From RGIG3002 sp964449325 (GTDB lineage: Bacteria; Bacillota; Clostridia; Lachnospirales; Lachnospiraceae): 64,000 nucleotides of DNA. The notes beneath the pieces were generated by a model. The model was not told the origin of the DNA. It did not search any database and saw only the letters and a program-made list of their open reading frames with translations. Shown here piece after piece: positions 53,379-62,232 of the stretch. Within the stretch, counting starts at the first letter, position 1, and the number at the start of each line of letters is the position of its first letter. Position numbers and translations under genes: made by a program. The stretch spans positions 1 through 64,000 of the forward strand of contig CAYUYJ010000014.1 in assembly GCA_964449325.1 (NCBI GenBank), written 5' to 3'.

Positions 53379-54058
53379 TCCCGGCACCTCCCCAAGTCAG
53401 TTAAAACACCATCTGACACCTGCAATACCCGGTCAGCAGCCTGTGCGATACTCCGATTGTGAGTAATCATGATGATTGTCTGCTCATATTTTCCGGATGC
53501 CTCTTTTAACAGTGCAATAACTTCACTGGTATTTTGCGTATCCAGATTTCCGGTCGGTTCGTCAGCAAGAATCAGAGCCGGGCGTGTGATAAGCGCCCGT
53601 CCGATTGCTACCCTCTGCTGTTGACCGCCGGACAACTGACTGGGCAAATGGTGTCGGCGTTCCTTTAAATTAAGTACTGACAACAGTTCTTCCAGTGCCT
53701 TTTTATCCGGTTTCTGATAATCAAGCAGCATAGGAAAGATGATGTTTTGCTCGACAGTCAGCTCGGGAATCAGATTAAATGCCTGAAAGATAAAGCCAAT
53801 ATTCCGGCGGCGAAAAACAGTAAGATTTTTTTCTTTCATGGAAAACGTATCCTTACCGTCAATCAATACTTTTCCGGAGGTTGGGGTATCCAATGCTCCC
53901 AAAATATTAAGAAGTGTACTTTTACCGGAACCTGATTCACCAACGATGGTTACGAATTCCCCCTTGGGGACAGAAAAGTTGACATTTTTTAAGGCATGAA
54001 CTGCTGTGTCACCACTGCCATAAGTTTTAGAAATTGATTTAACTTCTAATAAATCCAT
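53375..54058 (-). CDS. ABC transporter ATPase, MacB/LolD-type
   Basis: 227 residues. GESGSGKST (Walker A), LSGGQQQRVAIGRAL (signature) and LILADEPTGNLD (Walker B) are intact. This class works with FtsX-type permeases; in Firmicutes such pairs often respond to cell-wall antibiotics or host peptides. It sits between the permease and its two-component genes. AAAGAGGTGCTTACACT precedes the ATG. Confidence 0.93.
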   Translation of the reverse strand: MDLLEVKSISKTYGSGDTAVHALKNVNFSVPKGEFVTIVGESGSGKSTLLNILGALDTPTSGKVLIDGKDTFSMKEKNLTVFRRRNIGFIFQAFNLIPELTVEQNIIFPMLLDYQKPDKKALEELLSVLNLKERRHHLPSQLSGGQQQRVAIGRALITRPALILADEPTGNLDTQNTSEVIALLKEASGKYEQTIIMITHNRSIAQAADRVLQVSDGVLTDLGRCRE

Positions 54059-54134
54059 AGTGTAAGCACCTCTTTCTGTTTTTGAATCTATTGGAAGATT
54101 ACCATCTCTACCTTACAGCAATATTACTGTAAGA

Positions 54135-55172
54135 CTACAATTTTGTAGGAATTAAGAAGTTCATCAAAAAGGAAGTTCCCTTTTGGGGTTCGCTGTTTAC
54201 TTCAATCGTGCCATTGTGGGCTTCAATAATTGTTTTTGCAAGCGGCAGACCAAGCCCAATTCCCTGCGTGTCCTGTGAAAACCTGCTGCGATAAAATCTC
54301 TTAAAAATATGATGCAAATCTTCCGGGTGGATGCCGCTTCCGGTGTCCTTTATCGTAATTTGAACAATAGACGCCAGTTGTCTCCATTCAATATGGACAG
54401 AGTCCCCTTTTTGTGTATGGTCAAGAGCGTTTTTTACAATGTTATCTATGGCTTCCATCAGCCAGTCTCTGTCACAAAGGAGAAAAATCGTATCCGAACC
54501 GGACAGAATCAGTTCTTTTTCTTCTTCTTTGGCACGGAAAGCAAAATGCAGTTCTATGTCTTTCATCATGTCCGCGATATTTTCCACATTCTTTTGAAAC
54601 ACAATGGAACCGGCATCAAGTTTTGCAATTTTCAGTAGGTTTTGTACCAATGCTTCAATCCGGTCAAGTTCCTGTTCCGACAATTCACTAAATTCTTTGA
54701 TGGTTGGAAGATTTTCAGACTCACCCTGTATCAGACCATTGTAAATATTCAATGCGGCAAGCGGCGTTTTAAGCTGATGGGAAATATCAGAAATAGTGTT
54801 TTTTAAAAACTCTTTTTCCTTCAGTTCATTTGCCGCATGAGCATTCAGTACCGATGCCATGGTATTAACGGCATGAAACAAAAGGTACAATTTACCTTCT
54901 TCATCACAGGCGATGCGGGCGTCGGTGTTGCCGTCAAGAAAGGCATGAATTTGTGTTATGGCATCTTCCAGCATTTGGTTTTGCTTTTTGAAATAGAAAG
55001 AACATACTGCAAATATGGCTGCTCCCATTAAGAGAAAAAAGAACAGCAGAGGAAACGAAAACTTTTTAGTGTTCACCCAAAAGAAAAATTCCGACAGCAA
55101 AAAAAATGCTGTCATAACAGTAGCTATGGAAAGAAGAAAATGTTTGATATCTTTGTTTACAAACAGTTTCAT
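54135..55172 (-). CDS. Sensor histidine kinase
   Basis: 345 residues. Two membrane helices at about 12-30 and 38-60 with almost no outer loop, a short HAMP-like linker, H-box DISHQLKTPLAALNI, N-box DNIVKNALDH and G-box GIGLGLPLAKTII. It resembles the intramembrane-sensing kinases paired with ABC exporters. It lies 8 bp after its response regulator gene. Confidence 0.9.
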   Translation of the reverse strand: MKLFVNKDIKHFLLSIATVMTAFFLLSEFFFWVNTKKFSFPLLFFFLLMGAAIFAVCSFYFKKQNQMLEDAITQIHAFLDGNTDARIACDEEGKLYLLFHAVNTMASVLNAHAANELKEKEFLKNTISDISHQLKTPLAALNIYNGLIQGESENLPTIKEFSELSEQELDRIEALVQNLLKIAKLDAGSIVFQKNVENIADMMKDIELHFAFRAKEEEKELILSGSDTIFLLCDRDWLMEAIDNIVKNALDHTQKGDSVHIEWRQLASIVQITIKDTGSGIHPEDLHHIFKRFYRSRFSQDTQGIGLGLPLAKTIIEAHNGTIEVNSEPQKGTSFLMNFLIPTKL

Positions 55173-55180
55173 AGTTCACC

Positions 55181-55873
55181 TCAACATATTACATTCCATT
55201 TGTATCCCATGCGACGGACAGTTAGAAGCATTTGCGGTTCACCGGGATTATCTTCAACCTTTACCCGCAATCTGCGTATATATACGGTAAGGGTGTTGTT
55301 ATCTATATAGTTCCCCTCACAGTCCCAAAGCTTATCTAAAATCTGTTCTTTGGAAAGTACGGTATTGGGATTGGACATAAACAGACACAACAGCTTATAT
55401 TCTGCTGCGGTCAAATCCAACAGAGTGTCATTTTTGTATGCCAGCCCTTGCAACAAAAGCACTTTGATTCCGTTGGATTGCAATTCTGTCTCTGCGGCAT
55501 TGAAATCCTTTGCCCGACGAAGCAGGGCGTTGATTCTTGACACCAATACCCCCAGCTTGAACGGCTTGGTAATGTAATCATCCCCGCCAATGTCCAGTCC
55601 CATGATAATACTTGTTTCTTCATCGGAAGCGGTTAAGAAAATAATGGGTACTTTGGAAATTTGCCGTACTGTTTGGCAAAAATCAAAGCCGGAACCGTCC
55701 GGAAGAGATACATCCAGAACCAGTAAATCGTATTTTCCATCTGTCCACAGTCTATTGGCGTCTGCAATTGTTCTGGCAATATCTAATTCAAACCCTTGCT
55801 TCCTGAAAGCAAAGGAGAGTCCGTTGATTAAGCTAAGGTCATCTTCAAGAAGTAATATTCTGTTCATACGCAT
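55181..55873 (-). CDS. OmpR-family response regulator
   Basis: 230 residues. Receiver Asp in LLVLDVSLPDG, Lys in YITKPF, C-terminal winged helix ending VRRMGYKWNV. First gene of the minus-strand operon (regulator-kinase-ATPase-permease). AGGAGTGGGAA lies before the ATG at 55873; a second in-frame ATG follows two codons later. Confidence 0.92.
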   Translation of the reverse strand: MRMNRILLLEDDLSLINGLSFAFRKQGFELDIARTIADANRLWTDGKYDLLVLDVSLPDGSGFDFCQTVRQISKVPIIFLTASDEETSIIMGLDIGGDDYITKPFKLGVLVSRINALLRRAKDFNAAETELQSNGIKVLLLQGLAYKNDTLLDLTAAEYKLLCLFMSNPNTVLSKEQILDKLWDCEGNYIDNNTLTVYIRRLRVKVEDNPGEPQMLLTVRRMGYKWNVIC

Positions 55874-56082
55874 TTCCCACTCCTCTAATGTATTTCATTA
55901 TATTTCTTTTGCTTGAAGAATACAAGCATAGCTTAGGGGGGATTCCTTTTTTGACATAGTAAAGAATGTAAAATCATAACAAGATATTAACAAAATGGTT
56001 AACATTTTCCTTGCCAAATTATCCCGATCAGGTTATCGTTATAAATGTAAATCAAATGATTAACATACAAAGGAGAAAGCTT

Positions 56083-56451
56083 ATGAATTATAATACCGGT
56101 CTGTCGGAAAACGAATGGTACATCATGCAGGAGCTTTGGGAGCAGTCACCCGCAACGCTTCGGAACATTTGTGAAGCACTGAAAGAAACCAAGGGGTGGA
56201 GTAAGCATGCGGTATCCTCTTTCCTAAAGCGTATGCTGGAAAAAGGAGCGGTTTGCGTGGATGAGAGCGGAAAAATGCGGCAATATTCTGCAGTGTGGAG
56301 TAAAGAAGAAACGATTCGGAGAGAAACACATTCTATTATGGAAAGGGTTTACAAAGGAAATCTTTTTTTGATGGTCAGTAATGCAGTAAAGGGACAGAAA
56401 ATGTCGAAGGACGAAATCGAGGAATTAAAGGCAATGCTGGACCGGATGTAG
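56083..56451 (+). CDS. BlaI/MecI/CopY-family repressor
   Basis: 122 residues from the ATG at 56083, behind CAAAGGAGAAAGCTT. LSENEWYIMQELWEQSPATL ... SKHAVSSFLKRMLEKGAV is the BlaI winged helix, and the C-terminal helices dimerise. BlaI-type repressors are cleaved by a BlaR1/MecR1 membrane peptidase when beta-lactams bind. No BlaR1-like gene follows here, so the signal would need another partner or a different trigger. TTGACA at 55951 may be part of its promoter, but no clear -10 is seen. Confidence 0.88.
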   Translation: MNYNTGLSENEWYIMQELWEQSPATLRNICEALKETKGWSKHAVSSFLKRMLEKGAVCVDESGKMRQYSAVWSKEETIRRETHSIMERVYKGNLFLMVSNAVKGQKMSKDEIEELKAMLDRM

Positions 56452-56568
56452 GTATAAGGAGATACTCTATGCGAAGAATTGAGGGATACGGCAGGAGACG
56501 GTGATATGTGGCAGGTCCTTATCCGAAAGGATTTGAGCATTAAATAAAAAGTAAAAGGAGAATGAAAA

Positions 56569-57117
56569 ATGAAAAGAAAAATTTTAGGAATGGTATTGCT
56601 TCTTTGTATAGGGCTTACAGCCTGCGGAGCAAAAGAGAGCGGAAAGCAGAGCGGGGAAGTGCAGACACAACAGAGCACAATTGCGGAACCCATAGAAGAA
56701 CAGCCATCGGTGCAAGAGGAAACGACAGCAGCTTCAGTAGAAGAAAAAGCATATTTTGGCGACTGGAAAATTACGGAATGTGCCGGATATGCAAGTGTTT
56801 CCGCACTTTCCGAGGAAGAGGTGAACGGCCTGCTTGGAATTACCTTGAACTATCAGGCAGACTCCATGTATTGCAGTACATGGGAAGGGGAAAGGCAGGA
56901 AGTGACAGGATACGATGAGGAAATGTATCAGACAGTCAACTTTCCGACCGATTTTAAAGTGAATCCGGAAAATCTGGGAATTACAGCAGAAGAGATTCTT
57001 TCCGTTACAGTTTCCCCGGAAGGCGGTTACCTGGGACAGTATTTTTATGTGGTAGATGATAATACACTGCTTCTTTACCATGAAGGTGTATTCTTTCGAG
57101 CAGAGCGAATAAACTGA
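56569..57117 (+). CDS. Small lipoprotein
   Basis: 182 residues. Lipobox LTAC places the lipidated Cys at residue 19. A Glu/Gln/Ser/Thr-rich linker (about 25-60) is followed by a compact domain (YFGDWKITECAGYASVSALS ... NTLLLYHEGVFFRAER) as found in many small Clostridia lipoproteins of unknown function. AAAAGGAGAATGAAAA precedes the ATG. A strong terminator follows at once. Confidence 0.82.
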   Translation: MKRKILGMVLLLCIGLTACGAKESGKQSGEVQTQQSTIAEPIEEQPSVQEETTAASVEEKAYFGDWKITECAGYASVSALSEEEVNGLLGITLNYQADSMYCSTWEGERQEVTGYDEEMYQTVNFPTDFKVNPENLGITAEEILSVTVSPEGGYLGQYFYVVDDNTLLLYHEGVFFRAERIN

Positions 57118-57121
57118 TGTA

Positions 57122-57153
57122 AAACAGCCCCGTTTTCGTTACGGGGCTGTTTG
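57122..57153. terminator. Terminator between lipoprotein and DUF3021 genes
   Basis: AAACAGCCCCGT / ACGGGGCTGTTT, perfect 12-bp stem, 7-base loop. It serves convergent genes on both strands. Confidence 0.85.
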
Positions 57154-57155
57154 TA

Positions 57156-57590
57156 TCAGTTTCCCTGTGATGCCTGAAAGTTCTTCAAGGCTATATTGAA
57201 GGATTGTGCAATTTTACGGTCATTCAGCCACAGAATGACACACACAAGTATGTATATAACAGCGATTCCTGCTGCCAGTGCAATGCCCAGTACAGGAGTA
57301 AAGCTGTTACCACACAGAAAGTTCAAGCCGAAGACGATAACCTCTATCAGCAGAAGTTGTAGGAAATTCCGAAACAAGGTCTGTTTTACACTCAGTTCTT
57401 TTTTGGATTTTCTGACAAATTCCGTAAGAGTGGACAGGAGGCCAAAGAGCGGTGGGGAAAAGAAGGCTTCATATCCAAAACGCATATCCGGCAGGAAAAG
57501 AACTCCAAGGACACCGTAGAGAATGGTAATACATGCGGTAATCACTAAAAAAACGACAAGAAAACTTGATAATGTGGTCTGATTTTTCAT
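57156..57590 (-). CDS. DUF3021-family membrane protein
   Basis: 144 residues with four membrane helices in two pairs. The DUF3021 pattern (FLVVFLVITACITILYGVLG ... SFTPVLGIALAAG) and the location directly behind a LytTR regulator are typical; in several Firmicutes the DUF3021 protein inhibits its partner LytTR protein at the membrane. The gap to the lytTR gene is 21 bp. Confidence 0.85.
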   Translation of the reverse strand: MKNQTTLSSFLVVFLVITACITILYGVLGVLFLPDMRFGYEAFFSPPLFGLLSTLTEFVRKSKKELSVKQTLFRNFLQLLLIEVIVFGLNFLCGNSFTPVLGIALAAGIAVIYILVCVILWLNDRKIAQSFNIALKNFQASQGN

Positions 57591-57611
57591 GTTCTTTCTG
57601 TCTCCTTCTGT

Positions 57612-58055
57612 TTAGTTTTTTACAAGAATTTCCCGTAGTACCGGTGCGTACTGTCTGGAAATAATCAGCCTTTCACCGTTCTTCATATGAGCAAAGAAGC
57701 GGCCGTTCAGTGCAGGACTGATACTGTCAAGCAGCATCAGATTCAGAACGATGGATTTGGAGCACCGGACAAAATGGTATTTCTCATAGGCTGCAGCTAC
57801 CTCATACAGCCTCGCTTTTACCTCATATACACGGTCTAAGGTATAGGCGAACAGTTTTTCATCCAGTGCTTCAAAATAATAAACATCCTCTAAACGGAAA
57901 CGTTCCAGCTTCTGGGAATCGGTGGTGCCGCAAAGCTCGGTTCCTTTGGTAAGTACATAAGAACGGATATCATCAATTTCCGGTGTAATGGCAACACATT
58001 CAATTACAACCTGTTCTTTTTCCTTCTCAGCAATTTTTTTGATTGTTATCCTCAT
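57612..58055 (-). CDS. LytTR DNA-binding regulator
   Basis: 147 residues from the ATG at 58055, behind AAAGAGGATTCTTAC. The C-terminal LytTR domain is clear (EDVYYFEALDEKLFAYTLDR ... FVRCSKSIVLNLMLLDSISP). There is no receiver domain, so control is probably by the DUF3021 membrane protein. Target genes are unknown; the pair usually autoregulates. Confidence 0.88.
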   Translation of the reverse strand: MRITIKKIAEKEKEQVVIECVAITPEIDDIRSYVLTKGTELCGTTDSQKLERFRLEDVYYFEALDEKLFAYTLDRVYEVKARLYEVAAAYEKYHFVRCSKSIVLNLMLLDSISPALNGRFFAHMKNGERLIISRQYAPVLREILVKN

Positions 58056-58108
58056 GTAAGAATCCTCTTTCAAAGTTTTATGTACTTACTATACCATTTT
58101 TTCCGCTT

Positions 58109-59407
58109 TTAGTACACCTCCTGTAACAGCCAGTTGCCGGAATCTTTTAAATAATAGTCAAAATAATTCAAAATCATTTCGTTCATGTTTTCAATACAGG
58201 TTTTTGCATTTACCTTTCCGGTTCCCAGCATTTTGGAAAGGGGAGGAGAGACAAGCGGCAAATCCGTGAAATTTAAGTGTCCTGCATCCTCAAAGATAAC
58301 TTCGTGAAAATCCACCGCGTTGCGTCCTACATAGAAATTAACATATTCCTGACTGAGAGTATCAGCGCTTGCCTGTTCATAAATATCACGGGAGTTAACA
58401 TCCAGCAAAGGAACAGGGTAAGGGGACGGATTGTAGGTATAAATACCGTTTTGACAGTCTGTATATTCGCAAAGCATGGTTCCTTCCAAGTCAATTACGG
58501 CATCGATATCCGTACGCTGTCTGCCCAGCGCAACTGCAGTGGCACCACCAAGGGAATGTCCGAACAAGCCAATTTTTTCGGAATCTATTTTGCAAAACGG
58601 ACCGTCAGTCTCGGACTGCTGCTTTGCCAAAAGGGTGTCGATGACAAAATTCATATCACCGGTGCGGACTGCCATCCAGTTTTGGGTCAGGTGATATACA
58701 TCCTCGTTGTGCTCCGGTGTGTCGGCTCCGTTGTCTGACAGAACTTCCTGCAAAAATCCGAAATCGATGATTGTGGTTTTCCCGTTTGTATCTTCCACAT
58801 ACATGGAATGATAGGGGTGTGCAATAGAAACGGCGATATAGCCGTTGGAAGCAAGGTTTTTGCAGGTGGAGTAATTACTCTCAAGGACACCGAAGGCACC
58901 ATGGGAGAAAATAACAAGAGGATAAGTTCCTTCCTCTTCCGGATACCAGATTTTGACAGTTACCGAGCGTTTTTCTCCGGTGTCGGAAAAGGTTTCCGTG
59001 CGGCTTTCATCGGTCCACGTATATTGCTCCTCTAAAACCTGATAAGGTCCGGTTACTTCCGGTTCCGTGTATTGGGGAAACAGAATTGCGGAAAAAAGTG
59101 CCATCATGTATAAGTATAGGTTACCGAAAAAGCGTCCCAGCGCCTTCCCGACTTTCAGAGGTCGGGCTTCTCTTTTGGACAGAAAGAGAAAGGCAACACC
59201 TGCCTGAAGCAGCAGAATGAGCAAAAGCATCCCATAGCGGTCGAATCCCTGCAAAAAGCCTGTCAGTAAACCGAGAAGCAAAATGCCGGCAAGGCCGAGC
59301 CTTACAAAAAGACGTATTTTTTCATGGCGAACCCGCTCCTTCAGATTCCATACAAGAAAAAATAATTCTACAACTAAAAGTATTCCCAGTAAAATTTGTG
59401 TTATCAT
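58109..59407 (-). CDS. Membrane-anchored alpha/beta hydrolase, PAF-acetylhydrolase-like
   Basis: 432 residues. Four membrane helices lie in the first 115 residues, followed by an outer-facing hydrolase domain. GHSLGG gives nucleophile Ser285; SHGAFG is the oxyanion region; the catalytic His is probably in DAGHLNFTD. The pattern resembles platelet-activating-factor acetylhydrolase-like esterases. GGAGCG precedes the ATG. The substrate is unknown. Confidence 0.85.
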   Translation of the reverse strand: MITQILLGILLVVELFFLVWNLKERVRHEKIRLFVRLGLAGILLLGLLTGFLQGFDRYGMLLLILLLQAGVAFLFLSKREARPLKVGKALGRFFGNLYLYMMALFSAILFPQYTEPEVTGPYQVLEEQYTWTDESRTETFSDTGEKRSVTVKIWYPEEEGTYPLVIFSHGAFGVLESNYSTCKNLASNGYIAVSIAHPYHSMYVEDTNGKTTIIDFGFLQEVLSDNGADTPEHNEDVYHLTQNWMAVRTGDMNFVIDTLLAKQQSETDGPFCKIDSEKIGLFGHSLGGATAVALGRQRTDIDAVIDLEGTMLCEYTDCQNGIYTYNPSPYPVPLLDVNSRDIYEQASADTLSQEYVNFYVGRNAVDFHEVIFEDAGHLNFTDLPLVSPPLSKMLGTGKVNAKTCIENMNEMILNYFDYYLKDSGNWLLQEVY

Positions 59408-59548
59408 AGATACGCTCCTTTGTATATTTGTTTGATTGGATGTATGAAGAATATCACTTTTTGGGGAACATGGAAATAAGGGAGCGGATAAGTTACATTT
59501 TAAAAGGGTAAGTTGCTGAAAGCGCTACGGCAGGAATTGTGTTTATTC

Positions 59549-59577
59549 TTGTTTCCCATGAAAGATTCTGTTATACT
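59549..59577 (+). promoter_or_regulatory. Promoter of the diguanylate cyclase gene
   Basis: TTGTTT, 17 bp, TATACT with extended -10 (TGTTATACT); about 45 bp before the preferred start. Confidence 0.55.
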
Positions 59578-59622
59578 ACATACAACAATAAATGAGTGGC
59601 AAACATGTATGGAGGCATAGCG

Positions 59623-61404
59623 GTGAAAGTAACTGGAATCGGTGCAGCAGTTCCGGCGGGAAGAGTAGATAAGGCTCTGAATGTGATAGAGGGAAACAAT
59701 TATCTTTATGAGTTAATGGGAGTTTATGTCCATTTTTCTCTTTATAAAATGGTTCGGGAAGAGGATATGGCAAAACTGGAGAAGGCGGTAAAAAAGTGTA
59801 GCAAAACAGCAGAGCATTTTGTGGATGAACTGATTCATATTCAAAAGGAAGAAGGCGAATATGAGGAGTATATTATCAGTATCAGAAAATGTCCCGATAT
59901 GGACTGCTTTTATATCGAACTGTTTAATATGTCGGAAGACCGGAAACGGATAGAAGAGACAAGCCGAAAGATGACTTTGGCAAGGGACTACCTGACATTA
60001 AACGGGGACATACTGTCGGAATACCATCCGGCAGATGATTTCTTCAGGGTGTTCTGGCTGAATCATGAGCAGACGGTGGAAATGTACCAAATGAGTCTTT
60101 CAGAATGGAAAAAATGCATGCTTCAGAAAGGATGGATTAAAGAGGAAGATAAAATTATTTTTACATCCTTTTGTGAAGCCATGAAAAAGACAGAGGATAT
60201 TCAGACCTATACGTTTAGCAGCAGTATGCTTTCAAACGGAGAGCATTTGGAAACATACCGAATTAAGCTTTTGCAGAGGAACTATGATGGTGATGAGGTT
60301 GTACTCGGTATGTGGTCGGTTATCAATGAGTCGGCTGCAAAAGAGTATGACAGTTATGTGGAAGATGCTTATGTGGATGCGCTTACCAGACTGCTGAACA
60401 AAAAGACCATTACGGAATATGCACAGCGTGCAGTAGAGGGAAGAGAGAAACAGCTGGCAATTGTTGTGATGGATGTGGATAACTTTAAGAACGTCAATGA
60501 TACTTATGGACATCTTTTCGGTGATCAGGTTATTAAAGCGGTTGCGGATGTAATCAAAAAGGTTATCGGAAACAAAGGTATGGCAGGACGTATCGGTGGC
60601 GACGAATTTATGCTCGTATTGGAAGATTATGAGGATGAGGTGAATCTGCGCAATTACCTGCGAAGCATCCGCGTGAATGTAGAGGCTTTGTTTCAGGATA
60701 AAATGGGAAGTAACGGACTTTCCTGTTCCATTGGGGTATCCCGCAGTGATGTAGATGGCGGAGAGTTCAAGGATTTGTTTAAAACTGCGGATAAGGCGCT
60801 GTATATTGCCAAGCAAAAAGGAAAGAACCGGTATATCATATATAAAAAAGAACTTCATGGTCATTTAGCGGTGGGGGATACGAATTATGACATGCTGGAT
60901 ATTCGCAAAAGCTATTATTCCGATGCGGATATCAGAGAAGTAAACCGGCTTCTGGGAGAGGTGGCTGCATATGGAAGCAGTGTAATCCCGGCTCTTTTGG
61001 AGCAGGCGGCACATACCCTTCTGGTAGACAGGATAACGGTTTTTTACAAAAAAGAAGAGATAAAACCGATAGCTGTTTTCCGAACCGGGCAGGAGGAAGC
61101 GGTTGTGGATGCTAAAATCGTAATGGATAAGAAATATCTGGAGAATTTTAAGGAAAATCTTTATATTATTTCCAACGTGAATAATCTGGAGTATCGTATT
61201 CCGACGCTTTATGAGTGTTTAAAAGAGGCCAATGTGTGCAGCAGCATGCAATATCTGCTTCGTGACAGTAAGGGGAACATCAAAGGAGCCATTATGGCTG
61301 ATGAATGTAAGAAAATCTGTATATTCCCCAAAGTAGCCGTACAGATTTTTGAAAATATGTGTGAAATTCTTAAAGGGGTATTAGAGAGAGAAGAAAACCA
61401 ATAA
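59623..61404 (+). CDS. Diguanylate cyclase with C-terminal GAF-like domain
   Basis: 593 residues from the GTG at 59623, 7 bp after GGAGG; a GTG at 59596 in the same frame has no ribosome binding site. The N-terminal region (about 1-240) is PAS-like and soluble. The GGDEF domain has an intact active site GGDEF (325-329) after DALTRLLNKKT and the MDVDNFKNVND metal site. The last 150 residues resemble a GAF domain. It should make cyclic di-GMP. I see no RxxD inhibitory site directly before GGDEF. Confidence 0.88.
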   Translation: MKVTGIGAAVPAGRVDKALNVIEGNNYLYELMGVYVHFSLYKMVREEDMAKLEKAVKKCSKTAEHFVDELIHIQKEEGEYEEYIISIRKCPDMDCFYIELFNMSEDRKRIEETSRKMTLARDYLTLNGDILSEYHPADDFFRVFWLNHEQTVEMYQMSLSEWKKCMLQKGWIKEEDKIIFTSFCEAMKKTEDIQTYTFSSSMLSNGEHLETYRIKLLQRNYDGDEVVLGMWSVINESAAKEYDSYVEDAYVDALTRLLNKKTITEYAQRAVEGREKQLAIVVMDVDNFKNVNDTYGHLFGDQVIKAVADVIKKVIGNKGMAGRIGGDEFMLVLEDYEDEVNLRNYLRSIRVNVEALFQDKMGSNGLSCSIGVSRSDVDGGEFKDLFKTADKALYIAKQKGKNRYIIYKKELHGHLAVGDTNYDMLDIRKSYYSDADIREVNRLLGEVAAYGSSVIPALLEQAAHTLLVDRITVFYKKEEIKPIAVFRTGQEEAVVDAKIVMDKKYLENFKENLYIISNVNNLEYRIPTLYECLKEANVCSSMQYLLRDSKGNIKGAIMADECKKICIFPKVAVQIFENMCEILKGVLEREENQ

Positions 61405-61406
61405 TC

Positions 61407-61438
61407 TTCATATGAAATTCATAAGGACATGCTATAAT
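61407..61438 (+). promoter_or_regulatory. TTCATA direct repeat and promoter of the two-component operon
   Basis: TTCATA at 61407 and 61418 (11-bp period), then TATAAT at 61433-61438. The layout is that of an OmpR-class activator site replacing the -35. The same array with the same spacing recurs at 63919. Confidence 0.7.
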
Positions 61439-61517
61439 TAAGTCACTGAAACCGAAAACGAAAAAGAAACGGTTGCAGTGACTGTTTTTTTGATGGGAAA
61501 GGAATTAGGGAAGAAGC

Positions 61518-62231
61518 ATGAGTGAGGGAAAATACAAGGTATTATTTTTGGAGGATGAACCTACTATCCGTGAGGTATTGACGGAGTACATGAACATATC
61601 AGGCTATGAAGTGGTAACGGCAGACAGGGGGGATACGGCAATAGATTTATTGAAGGAACAGGAATTTGAACTGGCAGTTCTGGATATTTGTGTGCCCGGT
61701 GTGGATGGTTTTGAGGTATTAAAATATATACAGGAAAACCGGAAAAATACAGCGGCGATTATGCTGACTGCATTAGAGGATGAGCAGACTCAGGTCAAGG
61801 CGTTTAATCTCTATGCGGATGACTATGTGATTAAGCCGGTTTCGCCCATTATTCTGTTAAAACGTATGGAAACAATTTTACGAAGAACTGCCGGAAGTTC
61901 TTCACAGGAAACAAAGGAAACGGAAGAAGGTCTGGTACTGAAGGAAGAGGCATATTGTGCCTTCTATCAGGGAAAACAGCTTCCGCTGACTTTGAGTGAA
62001 TATCTGCTTTTGCAAAAGCTTTATAAAGAGTCCGGCAGGGTATTTACAAGAGAACAGTTGATTTTAAGTATTTTCAATGAAGATTATATCGGCAATGACA
62101 GAATTATAGATGCTCATGTAAAAAACCTTAGAAAAAAATTGCCGGTGCTCTGTATTAAGACGGTTATCGGAGTAGGATACCAGTTTGATAATACAGCATT
62201 GGAAGAAGCAAAGAAGACGGAGAAAAAATAG
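61518..62231 (+). CDS. OmpR-family response regulator
   Basis: 237 residues. Receiver Asp in LAVLDICVPG, Lys in YVIKPVS, and a C-terminal winged helix ending VIGVGYQFDNT. One base separates its stop from the start of the kinase. TTCATA repeats at its own promoter and downstream of the kinase are likely binding sites, so it probably autoactivates. Confidence 0.92.
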   Translation: MSEGKYKVLFLEDEPTIREVLTEYMNISGYEVVTADRGDTAIDLLKEQEFELAVLDICVPGVDGFEVLKYIQENRKNTAAIMLTALEDEQTQVKAFNLYADDYVIKPVSPIILLKRMETILRRTAGSSSQETKETEEGLVLKEEAYCAFYQGKQLPLTLSEYLLLQKLYKESGRVFTREQLILSIFNEDYIGNDRIIDAHVKNLRKKLPVLCIKTVIGVGYQFDNTALEEAKKTEKK

Positions 62232-62232
62232 C

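Noticed and set aside
56461..56568. Possible remnant of a BlaR1 gene (frame reading EELRDTAGDGDMWQVLIRKD)
   Set aside because: Too short to identify, and it does not clearly match the end of BlaR1/MecR1.
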